This document shows, piece after piece, positions 12,156 through 24,725 of a stretch of 64,000 nt of DNA (position 1 is the first letter of the stretch; each line of letters starts with the position of its first letter). The notes under the pieces are model-generated. The model was given only the letters and a program-made list of their open reading frames with translations. It made no database searches and had not been told where the DNA came from. This DNA comes from Procambarus clarkii. Taxonomy: Eukaryota; Arthropoda; Malacostraca; Decapoda; Cambaridae. The stretch covers positions 9,436,340 through 9,500,339 of the forward strand of contig NC_091228.1 of NCBI RefSeq assembly GCF_040958095.1, given 5' to 3'. The translations under genes were made by a program, and so were the position numbers.

Positions 12156-14030
12156 ACATCGTTCCTGTCTCCCCCACATACACCGTTCCTGTCTCCCCGC
12201 CCCCACTATTCCTGTCTCTCCCACACATACCGTTCCTGTCTTCCCCCACCACACACCGTTCCTGTCTCCCCAACATACACCGTTCCTGTCTCCCCCACAC
12301 ACCGTTCCTGACTCTCCACCCACACCGTTCCAGTCTCTCCCACATACACCGTTCTTCTCTCCCCCACACACCGTTCCTGTCTCCCCCCACACACCGTTCC
12401 TGTCTCTCCCACACACACCGTTCCTGTCTCCCCCCACACACCGTTCCTGTCTCCCACCGCACACCGTTCCTGTCTTTCCCCACCACACACCGTTCCTGTC
12501 TCCCCCACACACCGTTAATGTCTCTCATCTACACACCGCTCCTGTCTCTCATCCACACACCATTTCTGTCTCTCATCCACACACTGTTCCTGTCTCTACC
12601 CAACACCGTTCCTCTCTCTCTCCCACACCGTTCCTGTCTCCCACCCCACACCGTTCCTGTCTCCCCACACACCGTTCCTGTCTCCCCCACACACCGTTCC
12701 TGTCTCCTCAGACACTGTTCCTCTCCCTCCCCCCTATACTGTTCCTCTCTCTCCCCCACACCGTTCCTGTCTCCCCCCCACACCGTTCCTGTCTCTCCCC
12801 CCACACACCGTTCCTGTCTCTCCCACACACACCGTTCCTCGTTCCACCACACACCGTTCCTGTTTCCCCACACACACCGTTCCTGTCTCTCCCACACACA
12901 CCGTTCCTCTCTCTCCAACACACCGTTCCTCTCTCCCCCATACACCGTTCCTGTCTACCCCCAGACACCGTTCCTATCTCTCCCACACTCACCGTTTCTC
13001 TCTCCCTCAAACACCGGTCCTGTCTCCACCACACACCATTCCTGTCTCCTCCCACACACACCGTTCCTGTCTCCTCCACACACCGGTCCTGTCTCCCCCT
13101 CACACCGTTCCTGTCTCTCTCCCCTACACACCGTACCTGTCTCCCCCCACACACACCGTTCCTGTCCCCCCCACACACCGTTCCTGTCTCCTCCCACACA
13201 CCGATCCTGTCTCCCCACAAATCGTTCTAGTCTCTCCCCCGCACACCGTTCCTGTCTCTCCCCCACACACTGTTCCAGTCTCTTCCTCACACACCGTTCC
13301 TGTCTCTCATCCATACACCGTTCCTGTCTCCCCCCACACTGTTCCTGTCTCCCCCCCCCACACACCGTCCCTGTCTCTCCCACATACACCGTTCCTGTCT
13401 CTCCCACCACACACCGTTTCATTCCCCCCACACACCGTTCCAGTCCCCCCCACACACCGTTCCTGTCTCCCCCCCACCACACACCGTTCCTCTCTCACCC
13501 ACACACCGTTTCTGCCTCCCCCACACACCGTTCCTGTCTCTCATTCACACTCCGTTCTTGTCTCTCATTCACACACCGGTCTTGTCTCTCACCCACACAC
13601 CGTTCCTGTCGCTCATCCACATACTGTTCCTGTCTCTCATCCACACATCGTTCCTGTCTCCCCCACACACCGTTCGAGTCTCTCCCCCACTCACCGTTCC
13701 TGTCTCTCCCACACACCGTTCCTATCTCCCCTACACACACCGTTCCTGTCTCATATTCACACACCGTTCCTGTCTCCCCCCACACCGTTCCTGTCTCCCC
13801 CCACCACACACAGTTCCTGTCTCTCTTACACACATACCGTTCTTGTCTCCCCCCCCCCACACCGTTCCTCTCTCACCCCCCAAACCGTTCCTGTCTCCCA
13901 CCCCACACCGTTCCTGTCTTGCCACACACCATTCCTGTCTTCCTGTCTCCCCCACTCACCGTTCCTGTCTCCCACACACACACCGTTCCTGTCTCTCCCA
14001 CCACACCCCGTTCCTGCCCCCCCCCCACAT
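12156..14030 (+). repeat. 22-bp minisatellite array, segment 5 (copy A)
   Basis: About 1.9 kb on the plus strand. The part from about 12,513 reappears inverted at 20,971-22,520 (copy B), and the entire segment reappears inverted at 26,453-28,339 (copy C). Distinctive variants shared by all three include CACCGGTCCTGTCTCC and TCATTCACACACCGG near 13,560. Confidence 0.95.
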
Positions 14031-15065
14031 TGTTACGGCCACAATGGGTCGCAACAGGGTTCTTTTCAGGTGGTTCTAAAGTACTGGTATCCGGCACCAA
14101 GTAAGTAGTGGTTTTCAAGGAGTGAGCTCGGTAATGCAAGTAAAACAAAAGAGGGGTTGTATTGAATACTACACTTCATAAAATATCGATATGTTTTACA
14201 TATGATAACTTTTTCCATCACCTCATAAATAATCCTTACAAAAGTATTTGTACACCTAATATGTACAAAATGTCTCATGGAACACTAATCGCTCTTCGAT
14301 GATGGCGATCCAGTCTTGTAAGCTATCGTGTTTCCTCATCCGTAGTACGATCCTTAGCAGGTACCGGGAAGCAACAATGAGTCTACCCCTGGCCACGGGC
14401 CAGCCAAACCAGTCTTACTAAGAGCTTCCACGTGAAGGCCCACAATCACAGTCCAGCCCAGTGTTGGCAGATTCCTTCAGATTCGCGCTGCTGGGCCACT
14501 TCACGTGCAAATACTAGGGTAGCGAGCCCTAGGCAGGAGCTTCGTGCAACTCGCTGGTTACTCTCCTCTTCAGCACCTTAGTCAGTCGTCTCTTCTATTA
14601 ACCAGCCCCGGGTACGACGAATCCCGTCTCTGCCACTCCACAGGAAGACAGTAGAACACTTCACAGTTCTCTTCCGGCGGCGGCTCACTGCTTCCGTAAA
14701 GCAGACTGGTGTAGTGACCTTGGCTGCCCTGGGTAGACTGTCCTCGTATTACAGCAGCCCTACGTCGGCTCTGTAAATACAGATACTTCATTAGTACACT
14801 GGGACACTAGGAAATAGCACTTACGGACCCTGCATAAACGTAAACCTTATCGCTCAATAGATGGCTCTGATTTTCTAGGCGCCACCTCACCAGAGGTCAG
14901 CCCCAGCTGCCTCTCGAGCTATTAGGACAAGAATCTAGCATTTCTGGCTGGTATAGTCCTGTGACTACTAAATGGCGTCGTCCAAGTTGTGGAGGTTTCG
15001 GGAGCGGACTCACAGATGGAGTTGATGTCGCTGCTCCACGCTCCGACGGTAGAGTCGGGTTCGTT
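14031..15065. repeat. F1 module, copy A
   Basis: About 1,035 bp from TGTTACGGCCACAATGGGTC to GTCGGGTTCGTTCG. Inverted copies are at 19,936-20,970 (B) and 25,418-26,452 (C). A and C look essentially identical. B carries a few substitutions, for example at 20,808 and 20,947. The largest shared open frames are about 70-90 codons and show no recognisable domain. Function unknown. It could be part of an unrecognised mobile element, but no terminal repeats or target duplication were found. Confidence 0.85.
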
Positions 15066-15757
15066 CGTTCCTGTCTCCCATCCACACAGCGTTCCTCTCT
15101 CTCCCCTACACCGTTCCTGTCTCCCACCCCACACCGTTCCTGTCTTCCCACACACCGTTCCTGTCTCCCCCCCCACACACATTGTTCCTGTCTCTCATCT
15201 ACACACCGTTCCTGTCTCTCCCCCCATACACCGTTCCTGTCTCTCCCACACACACCGTTCCTATCTTCCTCCACCACACACGGTTCCTGTCTCCTCCCCA
15301 CCACACACCGTTCCTGTCTCTCCCACACACACCATTCCTGTCTCCCACACACACCGTTCCTGTCTCCCCCACACCGTTCCCTTCTCCACCCCCCACACAC
15401 CGTCCCTGTCTCCACCACACACCGTTCCTGTCTCCCCTCCACCACACACCGTTCCTGTCTCTCCCACACACACCGTTCCTGTCACCCCTCCACACCGTTT
15501 CTGTCTCCCACACACACCGCTTCTGTCTCCCCCCACACCGTTCCTGTCTCCCCCAAACACCGTTCCTTTCTCCCACCACACACCGTTCCTGTCTCCCCCA
15601 CACACCATTCCTGTCTCCCCCCCACACCGTTCCTGTCTCCCCCACACACCGTTCCTGTCTCCCCCACACACCATTCCTGTCTCCCCCCCCACACCGTTCC
15701 TGTCTCCCCCACACACCGTTCCTGTCTCCCCCACACACCGTTCCTGTCTCCCCCCAC
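15066..15757 (+). repeat. 22-bp minisatellite array, segment 6
   Basis: A 0.69-kb array between F1 copy A and F2 copy 3. Inverted copies are at 24,726-25,417 (complete) and 19,460-19,935 (partial, broken at the strand-flip point). The broken copy ends at the base corresponding to about 15,541. Confidence 0.95.
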
Positions 15758-15822
15758 CTCTCCCGTGTTCATCTAGATATGTCTCTAGCCTTATTTCTTA
15801 CTGGAGGGAACTTTGATTCAAA
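15758..15822. repeat. F2 module, copy 3, left part
   Basis: The first about 65 bases of F2, ending in the 4-bp target site CAAA at 15,819-15,822. F2 continues after the LTR at 17,180. Confidence 0.85.
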
Positions 15823-17179
15823 TGTAAATGATCTGGGGCTCAGATCATTGGTTCTCCCTTCTCCCTTTCTCCTTTCTTCTTGGCCGTCATTCGTCTCCCC
15901 CCTTCACCCCCCCCCCCCTGTCGCCCATTTGTCTAGGACCAAGAGGTTGACCTGAGGGGTGGTCTTGCCTCGTGATACCTTTGGCTTCCCCAACTCAACT
16001 TCCCCCACTCAGATTTCTCCTCTCCATCCCCCTCTCAAGTCCCTCTCTTTCCCCTCTCACCGGTCCCTTCCCTATACCAGGCGAGTCAATTGTCCCTACC
16101 CTTTATCTTAGAGAAGACTGGCTTGAACATAATTTATCAGTTGGTAAACATTGCTCGCAGGTGCACTGGGCTCCACAGAGGCGCCTTGTTTCCTTTCTAA
16201 TAGCTGGGGAGAGCTGACTAAATCTTCAGGAATTCATGTAGTCTTCCACTGCAGATCAGGGAAGGTGATTGGCGGGAGATAAGGGCCAAGTCCTTATTGG
16301 CCCTAGAGAGCCAGACCTCAGGCCTAAGTGTTAAATGGTTGACCTTTGCCAAAATAATGGGTGGAGCCCTGGCTGTATTAGATGGTGGGAGGAGTAATCC
16401 TTCCAGGCAATAAGCTGGTAAAATAAAATTTGATTAGTGTGTCTCGGGAGTGTGTGGAATAAAAGGGGCTGCAAGCCCGCATCCTAGGGGCTAAGGACAG
16501 CCATCAACATCGTGGCCTCAGTGCGATTTTAAGGTATTGTGCACTTGAATCTCATGTCCTCAGTAGATATCCATTGTGCCTCTAGGTTAATAGAATAGAA
16601 TAGGGTATATGTTCAAATTGTCTTAATATACATGTTTCATAAAATAAATTGTATAACTTGTCCAGTGGTATTCACTTAACTCCCCTGTGATATATTTCTC
16701 TACTCTGTCATTTTTATGTGTTGAATTGGAAACCCCCATGTTCTCCTACAGTTAATTAATAGATACTAAAGTTGTCCTTGGATTTAAATAAGTAACGTAA
16801 ATTAAACAAACTAATTTCCCAAAATTTATTACTGAAATTCATATTACCCGGGAGTCCCATGATTACTGATTCCTTGCCTTCCTGGGGGATCGGTGATAGA
16901 CACATTCAGATATGGTTGGTCGGGAAGGTGGTGGCAGTGTTTAATGATTTTTATTATTTTTTTTATAAATTTATACCCCCTTGTCCTTGATGTATCTTCC
17001 TCATTTAATATTCCTCTGATATATGTGGCAGTCCAGTGTCATACTGGACTGTAACAGTGTTAAGCTGGGGTATTGAGTGAAGAGAGAAAGAGAATTACAA
17101 CAGGGATAGCGAACGATTTCGATCACGAGAGACGATCATAGAGGTCAGTGGGTTATTACAATGGATATGGGTTATTACA
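15823..17179 (+). mobile_element. Solo LTR, 1,357 bp, inserted in F2
   Basis: It starts TGTAAATGATC and ends GGTTATTACA, with TGTAA...TTACA inverted termini. It is flanked by a perfect 4-bp duplication CAAA (15,819-15,822 and 17,180-17,183). The empty site is present at 7,452-7,470, so the boundaries are firm. A TATA-like AATAAAAG lies near 16,459 and an AATAAA at 16,643-16,648, consistent with plus orientation. No gag or pol is attached. Termini and a 4-bp duplication fit a Ty3/Gypsy-class element, but the parent family was not identified and differs from the Gypsy element at 37,220-45,973. Confidence 0.85.
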
Positions 17180-17765
17180 CAAAAAGAGGACTAAACAAAA
17201 GCCAAGCTTGTTCTTCTACACATAGAAATTTATTAAAAAAAATTTCAATTTCCATCAATTGATATTTAACACTTTGACATTCTATTATTTAATACAATAT
17301 TAACCAAATTAAAAGGGGGGGGGGATCACCCACTCCATACACGCCCACACCATACATGGCTAAATGGTTCAGACTCCACCAGCTTGTCAACACTACTACA
17401 CCCAATTAAGACAATGCATTACTGGCACTCTTACCTCACTAACAAGTTCACCCAGGGATGGATGATGGCTAATCACCCACCCGGATGGAGGAGCTGGTTG
17501 GATGTACTCTCCCTTGCAAAGGTTCCACTCTAACTGTTCAACACACCTCGCTGTCCAAGCCAGGGGTGCGTACTCTCCCAAGCCACTACAACGGGCTCTT
17601 TGTTAAGTACTCCCATGTCAGCGGATTGAAGATAGTCAACACCTCACCTCATACCATCTCGCACCACCCCAACACGCACATACGCATACATACACACTCC
17701 CACCCACAATTACAACTCACAATTATACATGAAAGAGTGCAAAATACTTGCACTGTTACACCCAC
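17180..17765. repeat. F2 module, copy 3, right part
   Basis: The remainder of F2 after the LTR, starting with the second CAAA and running to CACTGTTACACCC. A few substitutions distinguish it from copies 1 and 2 (for example CACTCCCACCC for CACACCCACCC near 17,695). Confidence 0.85.
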
Positions 17766-19459
17766 ACACCGTTCCTGTCTCCCCCACACACCGTTCCTGT
17801 CTCCTCCATACACCGTTCCTGTCTCCCCTACACACCGTTCCTGTCTCCTCCACACACATTTCCTGTCTCCCCCACACACCGGTCCTGTCTCCCCCACACA
17901 CCGTTCCTGTCTTTCCCCACCACACACCGTTCCTGTCTCCCCCACACACCGTTCCTGTCTCCCCCAGACACCGTTCTTGTCTCCGCCCATACACCGTTCC
18001 TGTCTCTTCCCCATCACACCATTCCTGTCTCTCCCACACACCGTTTCTGTCTCCCCCCACACACCATTCCTGTCTCCCCCAGACACCGTTCTTGTCTCCG
18101 CCCATACACCGTTCCTGTCTCTTCCCCATCACACCGTTCCTGTCTCCCCCACATACACCGTTCCTGTCTCCCCCACACACCGTTCCTGTCTCTCCCACAC
18201 ACACCGTTACTGTCTTTCCCCACCACACACCGTTCCTGTCTCCCACACACACACCGTTCCTGTCGTTCCCCACCAAACACCGTTCCTGTCTCCCACACAC
18301 ACACCGTTCCTGTCTTTCCCCACCACACACCGTTCCTGTCTCCCACACACACACCGTTCCTGTCTCTCCCACCCAAACAGTTCCTGTCTCCCCCACACAC
18401 CGTTCCTGTCTCCCTCCTCACACACCGTTCCTGTCTCCCCCCCCCACACATACCGTTCCTGTCTCCCCCACACACCGTTCCTGTCTCCCCCACATACACC
18501 GTTCCTGTCTCCCCCACACACCGTTCTTGTCTCTTCCACACACACCGTTCCTGTCTTTCCCCACCACACACCGTTCCTGTTTCTCCCACTCAAACCGTTC
18601 CTCTCTCCCCCACACACCGTTCCTGTCTCCCCCCACACACCGTTCCTGTCTCCTCCACACACGGTTCCTGTCTCCCCCACATACACCGTTCCTGTCTCTT
18701 CCACACACGGTTCCTGTCTCTCTCACACACACTGTTCCTGTCTTTCCCCACCCCACGGCGTTCCTGTCTCCCCCAACACCGTTCCTCTCTCTCTCCCCAG
18801 CATCGTTCCTCTCTCTCCCCCACACTGTTCCTGTCTCCCCACACACCGTTCCTGTCTCCCCCACACACCGTTCCTGTCTCTCATCCACACACCGTTCCTG
18901 TCTCCCCCCCACACACACACCGTTCCTGTCCCCCCCCCCACACACACACACCGTTCCTTTCTCTCCCACACACCGTTCCTGTCTCCCCCCCCACACACAC
19001 ACACCGTTCCTTTCTCTCCCACACACCGTTCCTGTCTCCCCCCACCACACCGTTCCTATCTTCCCCCACCACACACCTTTCCTGTCTCTCCCCCACACAC
19101 CGTTCGTGTCCCCTACACACCATTTTTGTCTCCCCTACACACCGTTCCTGTCTCTCCCCTCACACATTATTCCTGTCTCCCCCACACACTGTTCCTGTCC
19201 CCCATACACACCGTTCCTGCCTCTCATCCACACATCGTTCCTGTCTCCACCACATACCGTTCCTGTCTCCCACACACACCGTTCCTGTCTCCCCCACACC
19301 CCGTTCCTGTCTGCCCACACACCGATAGTGTCTCCTCCCCACACACCGATAGTGTCTCCTCCCCACACACCGTTCTTGTCTCCTCCCCACACACCGTTCC
19401 TGTCTCTCCCTCAACACACCGTTCGTGACTCTCCCCCACACCCACCGTTCCTGTCTCCC
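17766..19459 (+). repeat. 22-bp minisatellite array, segment 7
   Basis: Plus-strand array. The first about 200 bases (to about 17,960) are mirrored at 22,520-22,718. The rest has no exact inverted partner in the window. It contains local variants with long CA runs (CCCCCCACACACACACCG near 18,910-19,000). It ends abruptly at CTGTCTCCCAC. Confidence 0.95.
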
Positions 19460-19935
19460 ACGGTGTGGGGGGAGACAGAAGCGGTGTGTGTGGGAGACAG
19501 AAACGGTGTGGAGGGGTGACAGGAACGGTGTGTGTGGGAGAGACAGGAACGGTGTGTGGTGGAGGGGAGACAGGAACGGTGTGTGGTGGAGACAGGGACG
19601 GTGTGGGGGGGTGGAGAAGGGAACGGTGTGGGGGAGACAGGAACGGTGTGTGTGGGAGACAGGAATGGTGTGTGTGGGAGAGACAGGAACGGTGTGTGGT
19701 GGGGAGGAGACAGGAACCGTGTGTGGTGGAGGAAGATAGGAACGGTGTGTGTGGGAGAGACAGGAACGGTGTATGGGGGGAGAGACAGGAACGGTGTGTA
19801 GATGAGAGACAGGAACAATGTGTGTGGGGGGGGAAGACAGGAACGGTGTGTGGGAAGACAGGAACGGTGTGGGGTGGGAGACAGGAACGGTGTAGGGGAG
19901 AGAGAGGAACGCTGTGTGGATGGGAGACAGGAACG
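19460..19935 (-). repeat. 22-bp array, inverted orientation, segment 8
   Basis: From 19,460 the unit is read in reverse complement (GGAACGGTGTGTGG...). It is the reverse complement of about 15,066-15,541. This is the strand-flip point of the window. Confidence 0.95.
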
Positions 19936-20970
19936 AACGAACCCGACTCTACCGTCGGAGCGTGGAGCAGCGACATCAACTCCATCTGTGAGTCCGCTCC
20001 CGAAACCTCCACAACTTGGACGACGCCATTTAGTAGTCACAGGACTATACCAGCCAGAAATGCTAGATTCTTGTCCTAATAGCTCGAGAGGCAGCTGGGG
20101 CTGACCTCTGGTGAGGTGGCGCCTAGAAAATCAGAGCCATCTATTGAGCGATAAGGTTTACGTTTATGCAGGGTCCGTAAGTGCTATTTCCTAGTGTCCC
20201 AGTGTACTAATGAAGTATCTGTATTTACAGAGCCGACGTAGGGCTGCTGTAATACGAGGACAGTCTACCCAGGGCAGCCAAGGTCACTACACCAGTCTGC
20301 TTTACGGAAGCAGTGAGCCGCCGCCGGAAGAGAACTGTGAAGTGTTCTACTGTCTTCCTGTGGAGTGGCAGAGACGGGATTCGTCGTACCCGGGGCTGGT
20401 TAATAGAAGAGACGACTGACTAAGGTGCTGAAGAGGAGAGTAACCAGCGAGTTGCACGAAGCTCCTGCCTAGGGCTCGCTACCCTAGTATTTGCACGTGA
20501 AGTGGCCCAGCAGCGCGAATCTGAAGGAATCTGCCAACACTGGGCTGGACTGTGATTGTGGGCCTTCACGTGGAAGCTCATAGTAAGACTGGTTTGGCTG
20601 GCCCGTGGCCAGGGGTAGACTCATTGTTGCTTCCCGGTACCTGCTAAGGATCGTACTACGGATGAGGAAACACGATAGCTTACAAGACTGGATCGCCATC
20701 ATCGAAGAGCGATTAGTGTTCCATGAGACATTTTGTACATATTAGGTGTACAAATACTTTTGTAAGGATTATTTATGAGGTGATGGAAAAAGTTATCATA
20801 TGTAAAATATATCGATATTTTATGAAGTGTAGTATTCAATACAACCCCTCTTTTGTTTTACTTGCATTACCGAGCTCACTCCTTGAAAACCACTACTTAC
20901 TTGGTGCCGGATACCAGTACTTTAGAACCACCTGAAAAGAACCCTTTTGCGACCCATTGTGGCCGTAACA
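19936..20970. repeat. F1 module, copy B (inverted)
   Basis: Reverse complement of copy A, with paired coordinates summing to about 35,001. It differs from A and C by a few substitutions, so it is the outlier of the three. Confidence 0.85.
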
Positions 20971-22718
20971 ATGTGGGGGGGGGGCAGGAACGGGGTGTGG
21001 TGGGAGAGACAGGAACGGTGTGTGTGTGGGAGACAGGAACGGTGAGTGGGGGAGACAGGAAGACAGGAATGGTGTGTGGCAAGACAGGAACGGTGTGGGG
21101 TGGGAGACAGGAACGGTTTGGAGGGTGAGAGAGGAACGGTGTGGGGGGGGGGAGACAAGAACGGTATGTGTGTAAGAGAGACAGGAACTGTGTGTGGTGG
21201 GGGGAGACAGGAACGGTGTGGGGGGAGACAGGAACGGTGTGTGAATATGAGACAGGAACGGTGTGTGTAGGGGAGATAGGAACGGTGTGTGGGAGAGACA
21301 GGAACGGTGTGTGCAGAGACAGGAACGGTGAGTGGGGGAGAGACACGAACGGTGTGTGGATGAGAGACAGGAACGGTGTGTGGGGGAGACAGGAACGATG
21401 TGTGGATGAGAGAGAGGAACAGTATGTGGATGAGCGACAGGAACGGTGTGTGGGTGAGAGACAAGACCGGTGTGTGAATGAGAGACAAGAACGGTGTGTG
21501 AATGAGAGACAGGAACGGTGTGTGGGGGAGGCAGAAACGGTGTGTGGGTGAGAGAGGAACGGTGTGTGGTGGGGGGAGACAGGAACGGTGTGTGGGGGGG
21601 ACTGGAACGGTGTGTGGGGGGAATGAAACGGTGTGTGGTGGGAGAGACAGGAACGGTGTATGTGGGAGAGACAGGGATGGTGTGTGGGGGGGGGGAGACA
21701 GGAACAGTGTGGGGGGAGACAGGAACGGTGTATGGATGAGAGACAGGAACGGTGTGTGAGGAAGAGACTGGAACAGTGTGTGGGGGAGAGACAGGAACGG
21801 TGTGCGGGGGAGAGACTAGAACGATTTGTGGGGAGACAGGATCGGTGTGTGGGAGGAGACAGGAACGGTGTGTGGGGGGGACAGGAACGGTGTGTGTGGG
21901 GGGAGACAGGTACGGTGTGTGGGGGAGAGAGACAGGAACGGTGTGAGGGGGAGACAGGACCGGTGTGTGGAGGAGACAGGAACGGTGTGTGTGGGAGGAG
22001 ACAGGAATGGTGTGTGGTGGAGACAGGACCGGTGTTTGAGGGAGAGAGAAACGGTGAGTGTGGGAGAGATAGGAACGGTGTCTGGGGGTAGACAGGAACG
22101 GTGTGTGGGGGAGAGAGGAACGGTGTGTTGGAGAGAGAGGAACGGTGTGTGTGGGAGAGACAGGAACGGTGTGTGTGGGGAAACAGGAACGGTGTGTGGT
22201 GGAACGAGGAACGGTGTGTGTGGGAGAGACAGGAACGGTGTGTGGGGGGAGAGACAGGAACGGTGTGGGGGGGAGACAGGAACGGTGTGGGGGAGAGAGA
22301 GGAACAGTATAGGGGGGAGGGAGAGGAACAGTGTCTGAGGAGACAGGAACGGTGTGTGGGGGAGACAGGAACGGTGTGTGGGGAGACAGGAACGGTGTGG
22401 GGTGGGAGACAGGAACGGTGTGGGAGAGAGAGAGGAACGGTGTTGGGTAGAGACAGGAACAGTGTGTGGATGAGAGACAGAAATGGTGTGTGGATGAGAG
22501 ACAGGAGCGGTGTGTAGATGAGAGACAGGAACGGTGTGTGGGGGAGACAGGAACGGTGTGTGGTGGGGAAAGACAGGAACGGTGTGTGGGGGAGACAGGA
22601 CCGGTGTGTGGGGGAGACAGGAAATGTGTGTGGAGGAGACAGGAACGGTGTGTAGGGGAGACAGGAACGGTGTATGGAGGAGACAGGAACGGTGTGTGGG
22701 GGAGACAGGAACGGTGTG
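20971..22718 (-). repeat. 22-bp array, inverted orientation, segment 9
   Basis: It matches copy A array sequence (inverted) up to about 22,520 and then switches to match the F2-proximal array at 17,766-17,960. The switch point lacks the TTAATG variant found at the matching spot in copies A and C (near 12,515 and 27,972), which marks a recombination or assembly junction. Confidence 0.9.
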
Positions 22719-23304
22719 TGGGTGTAACAGTGCAAGTATTTTGCACTCTTTCATGTATAATTGTGAGTTGTAATTGTGGGTGGGAGTGTGTATGTATGCG
22801 TATGTGCGTGTTGGGGTGGTGCGAGATGGTATGAGGTGAGGTGTTGACTATCTTCAATCCGCTGACATGGGAGTACTTAACAAAGAGCCCGTTGTAGTGG
22901 CTTGGGAGAGTACGCACCCCTGGCTTGGACAGCGAGGTGTGTTGAACAGTTAGAGTGGAACCTTTGCAAGGGAGAGTACATCCAACCAGCTCCTCCATCC
23001 GGGTGGGTGATTAGCCATCATCCATCCCTGGGTGAACTTGTTAGTGAGGTAAGAGTGCCAGTAATGCATTGTCTTAATTGGGTGTAGTAGTGTTGACAAG
23101 CTGGTGGAGTCTGAACCATTTAGCCATGTATGGTGTGGGCGTGTATGGAGTGGGTGATCCCCCCCCCCCTTTTAATTTGGTTAATATTGTATTAAATAAT
23201 AGAATGTCAAAGTGTTAAATATCAATTGATGGAAATTGAAATTTTTTTTAATAAATTTCTATGTGTAGAAGAACAAGCTTGGCTTTTGTTTAGTCCTCTT
23301 TTTG
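22719..23304. repeat. F2 module, inverted, right part
   Basis: Reverse complement of 17,180-17,765, followed by the inverted solo LTR. It ends with the CAAA target duplication read as TTTG. Confidence 0.85.
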
Positions 23305-24660
23305 TGTAATAACCCATATCCATTGTAATAACCCACTGACCTCTATGATCGTCTCTCGTGATCGAAATCGTTCGCTATCCCTGTTGTAATTCTCTTTCTC
23401 TCTTCACTCAATACCCCAGCTTAACACTGTTACAGTCCAGTATGACACTGGACTGCCACATATATCAGAGGAATATTAAATGAGGAAGATACATCAAGGA
23501 CAAGGGGGTATAAATTTATAAAAAAAATAATAAAAATCATTAAACACTGCCACCACCTTCCCGACCAACCATATCTGAATGTGTCTATCACCGATCCCCC
23601 AGGAAGGCAAGGAATCAGTAATCATGGGACTCCCGGGTAATATGAATTTCAGTAATAAATTTTGGGAAATTAGTTTGTTTAATTTACGTTACTTATTTAA
23701 ATCCAAGGACAACTTTAGTATCTATTAATTAACTGTAGGAGAACATGGGGGTTTCCAATTCAACACATAAAAATGACAGAGTAGAGAAATATATCACAGG
23801 GGAGTTAAGTGAATACCACTGGACAAGTTATACAATTTATTTTATGAAACATGTATATTAAGACAATTTGAACATATACCCTATTCTATTCTATTAACCT
23901 AGAGGCACAATGGATATCTACTGAGGACATGAGATTCAAGTGCACAATACCTTAAAATCGCACTGAGGCCACGATGTTGATGGCTGTCCTTAGCCCCTAG
24001 GATGCGGGCTTGCAGCCCCTTTTATTCCACACACTCCCGAGACACACTAATCAAATTTTATTTTACCAGCTTATTGCCTGGAAGGATTACTCCTCCCACC
24101 ATCTAATACAGCCAGGGCTCCACCCATTATTTTGGCAAAGGTCAACCATTTAACACTTAGGCCTGAGGTCTGGCTCTCTAGGGCCAATAAGGACTTGGCC
24201 CTTATCTCCCGCCAATCACCTTCCCTGATCTGCAGTGGAAGACTACATGAATTCCTGAAGATTTAGTCAGCTCTCCCCAGCTATTAGAAAGGAAACAAGG
24301 CGCCTCTGTGGAGCCCAGTGCACCTGCGAGCAATGTTTACCAACTGATAAATTATGTTCAAGCCAGTCTTCTCTAAGATAAAGGGTAGGGACAATTGACT
24401 CGCCTGGTATAGGGAAGGGACCGGTGAGAGGGGAAAGAGAGGGACTTGAGAGGGGGATGGAGAGGAGAAATCTGAGTGGGGGAAGTTGAGTTGGGGAAGC
24501 CAAAGGTATCACGAGGCAAGACCACCCCTCAGGTCAACCTCTTGGTCCTAGACAAATGGGCGACAGGGGGGGGGGGTGAAGGGGGGAGACGAATGACGGC
24601 CAAGAAGAAAGGAGAAAGGGAGAAGGGAGAACCAATGATCTGAGCCCCAGATCATTTACA
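23305..24660 (-). mobile_element. Solo LTR, 1,356 bp, right-arm copy
   Basis: Reverse complement of the LTR at 15,823-17,179, running from TGTAATAACCC to ATCATTTACA and flanked by TTTG on both sides. It appears identical apart from homopolymer length (a C/G run near 24,568). It was carried along by the inverted duplication; it is not a separate insertion. Confidence 0.85.
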
Positions 24661-24725
24661 TTTGAATCAAAGTTCCCTCCAGTAAGAAATAAGGCTAGAG
24701 ACATATCTAGATGAACACGGGAGAG
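24661..24725. repeat. F2 module, inverted, left part
   Basis: Reverse complement of 15,758-15,822. Confidence 0.85.

Noticed and set aside
14031-15065. F1 as a solo LTR (starts TGTTACGG)
   Set aside because: The other end lacks a matching TAACA/CA terminus and no target duplication is visible.
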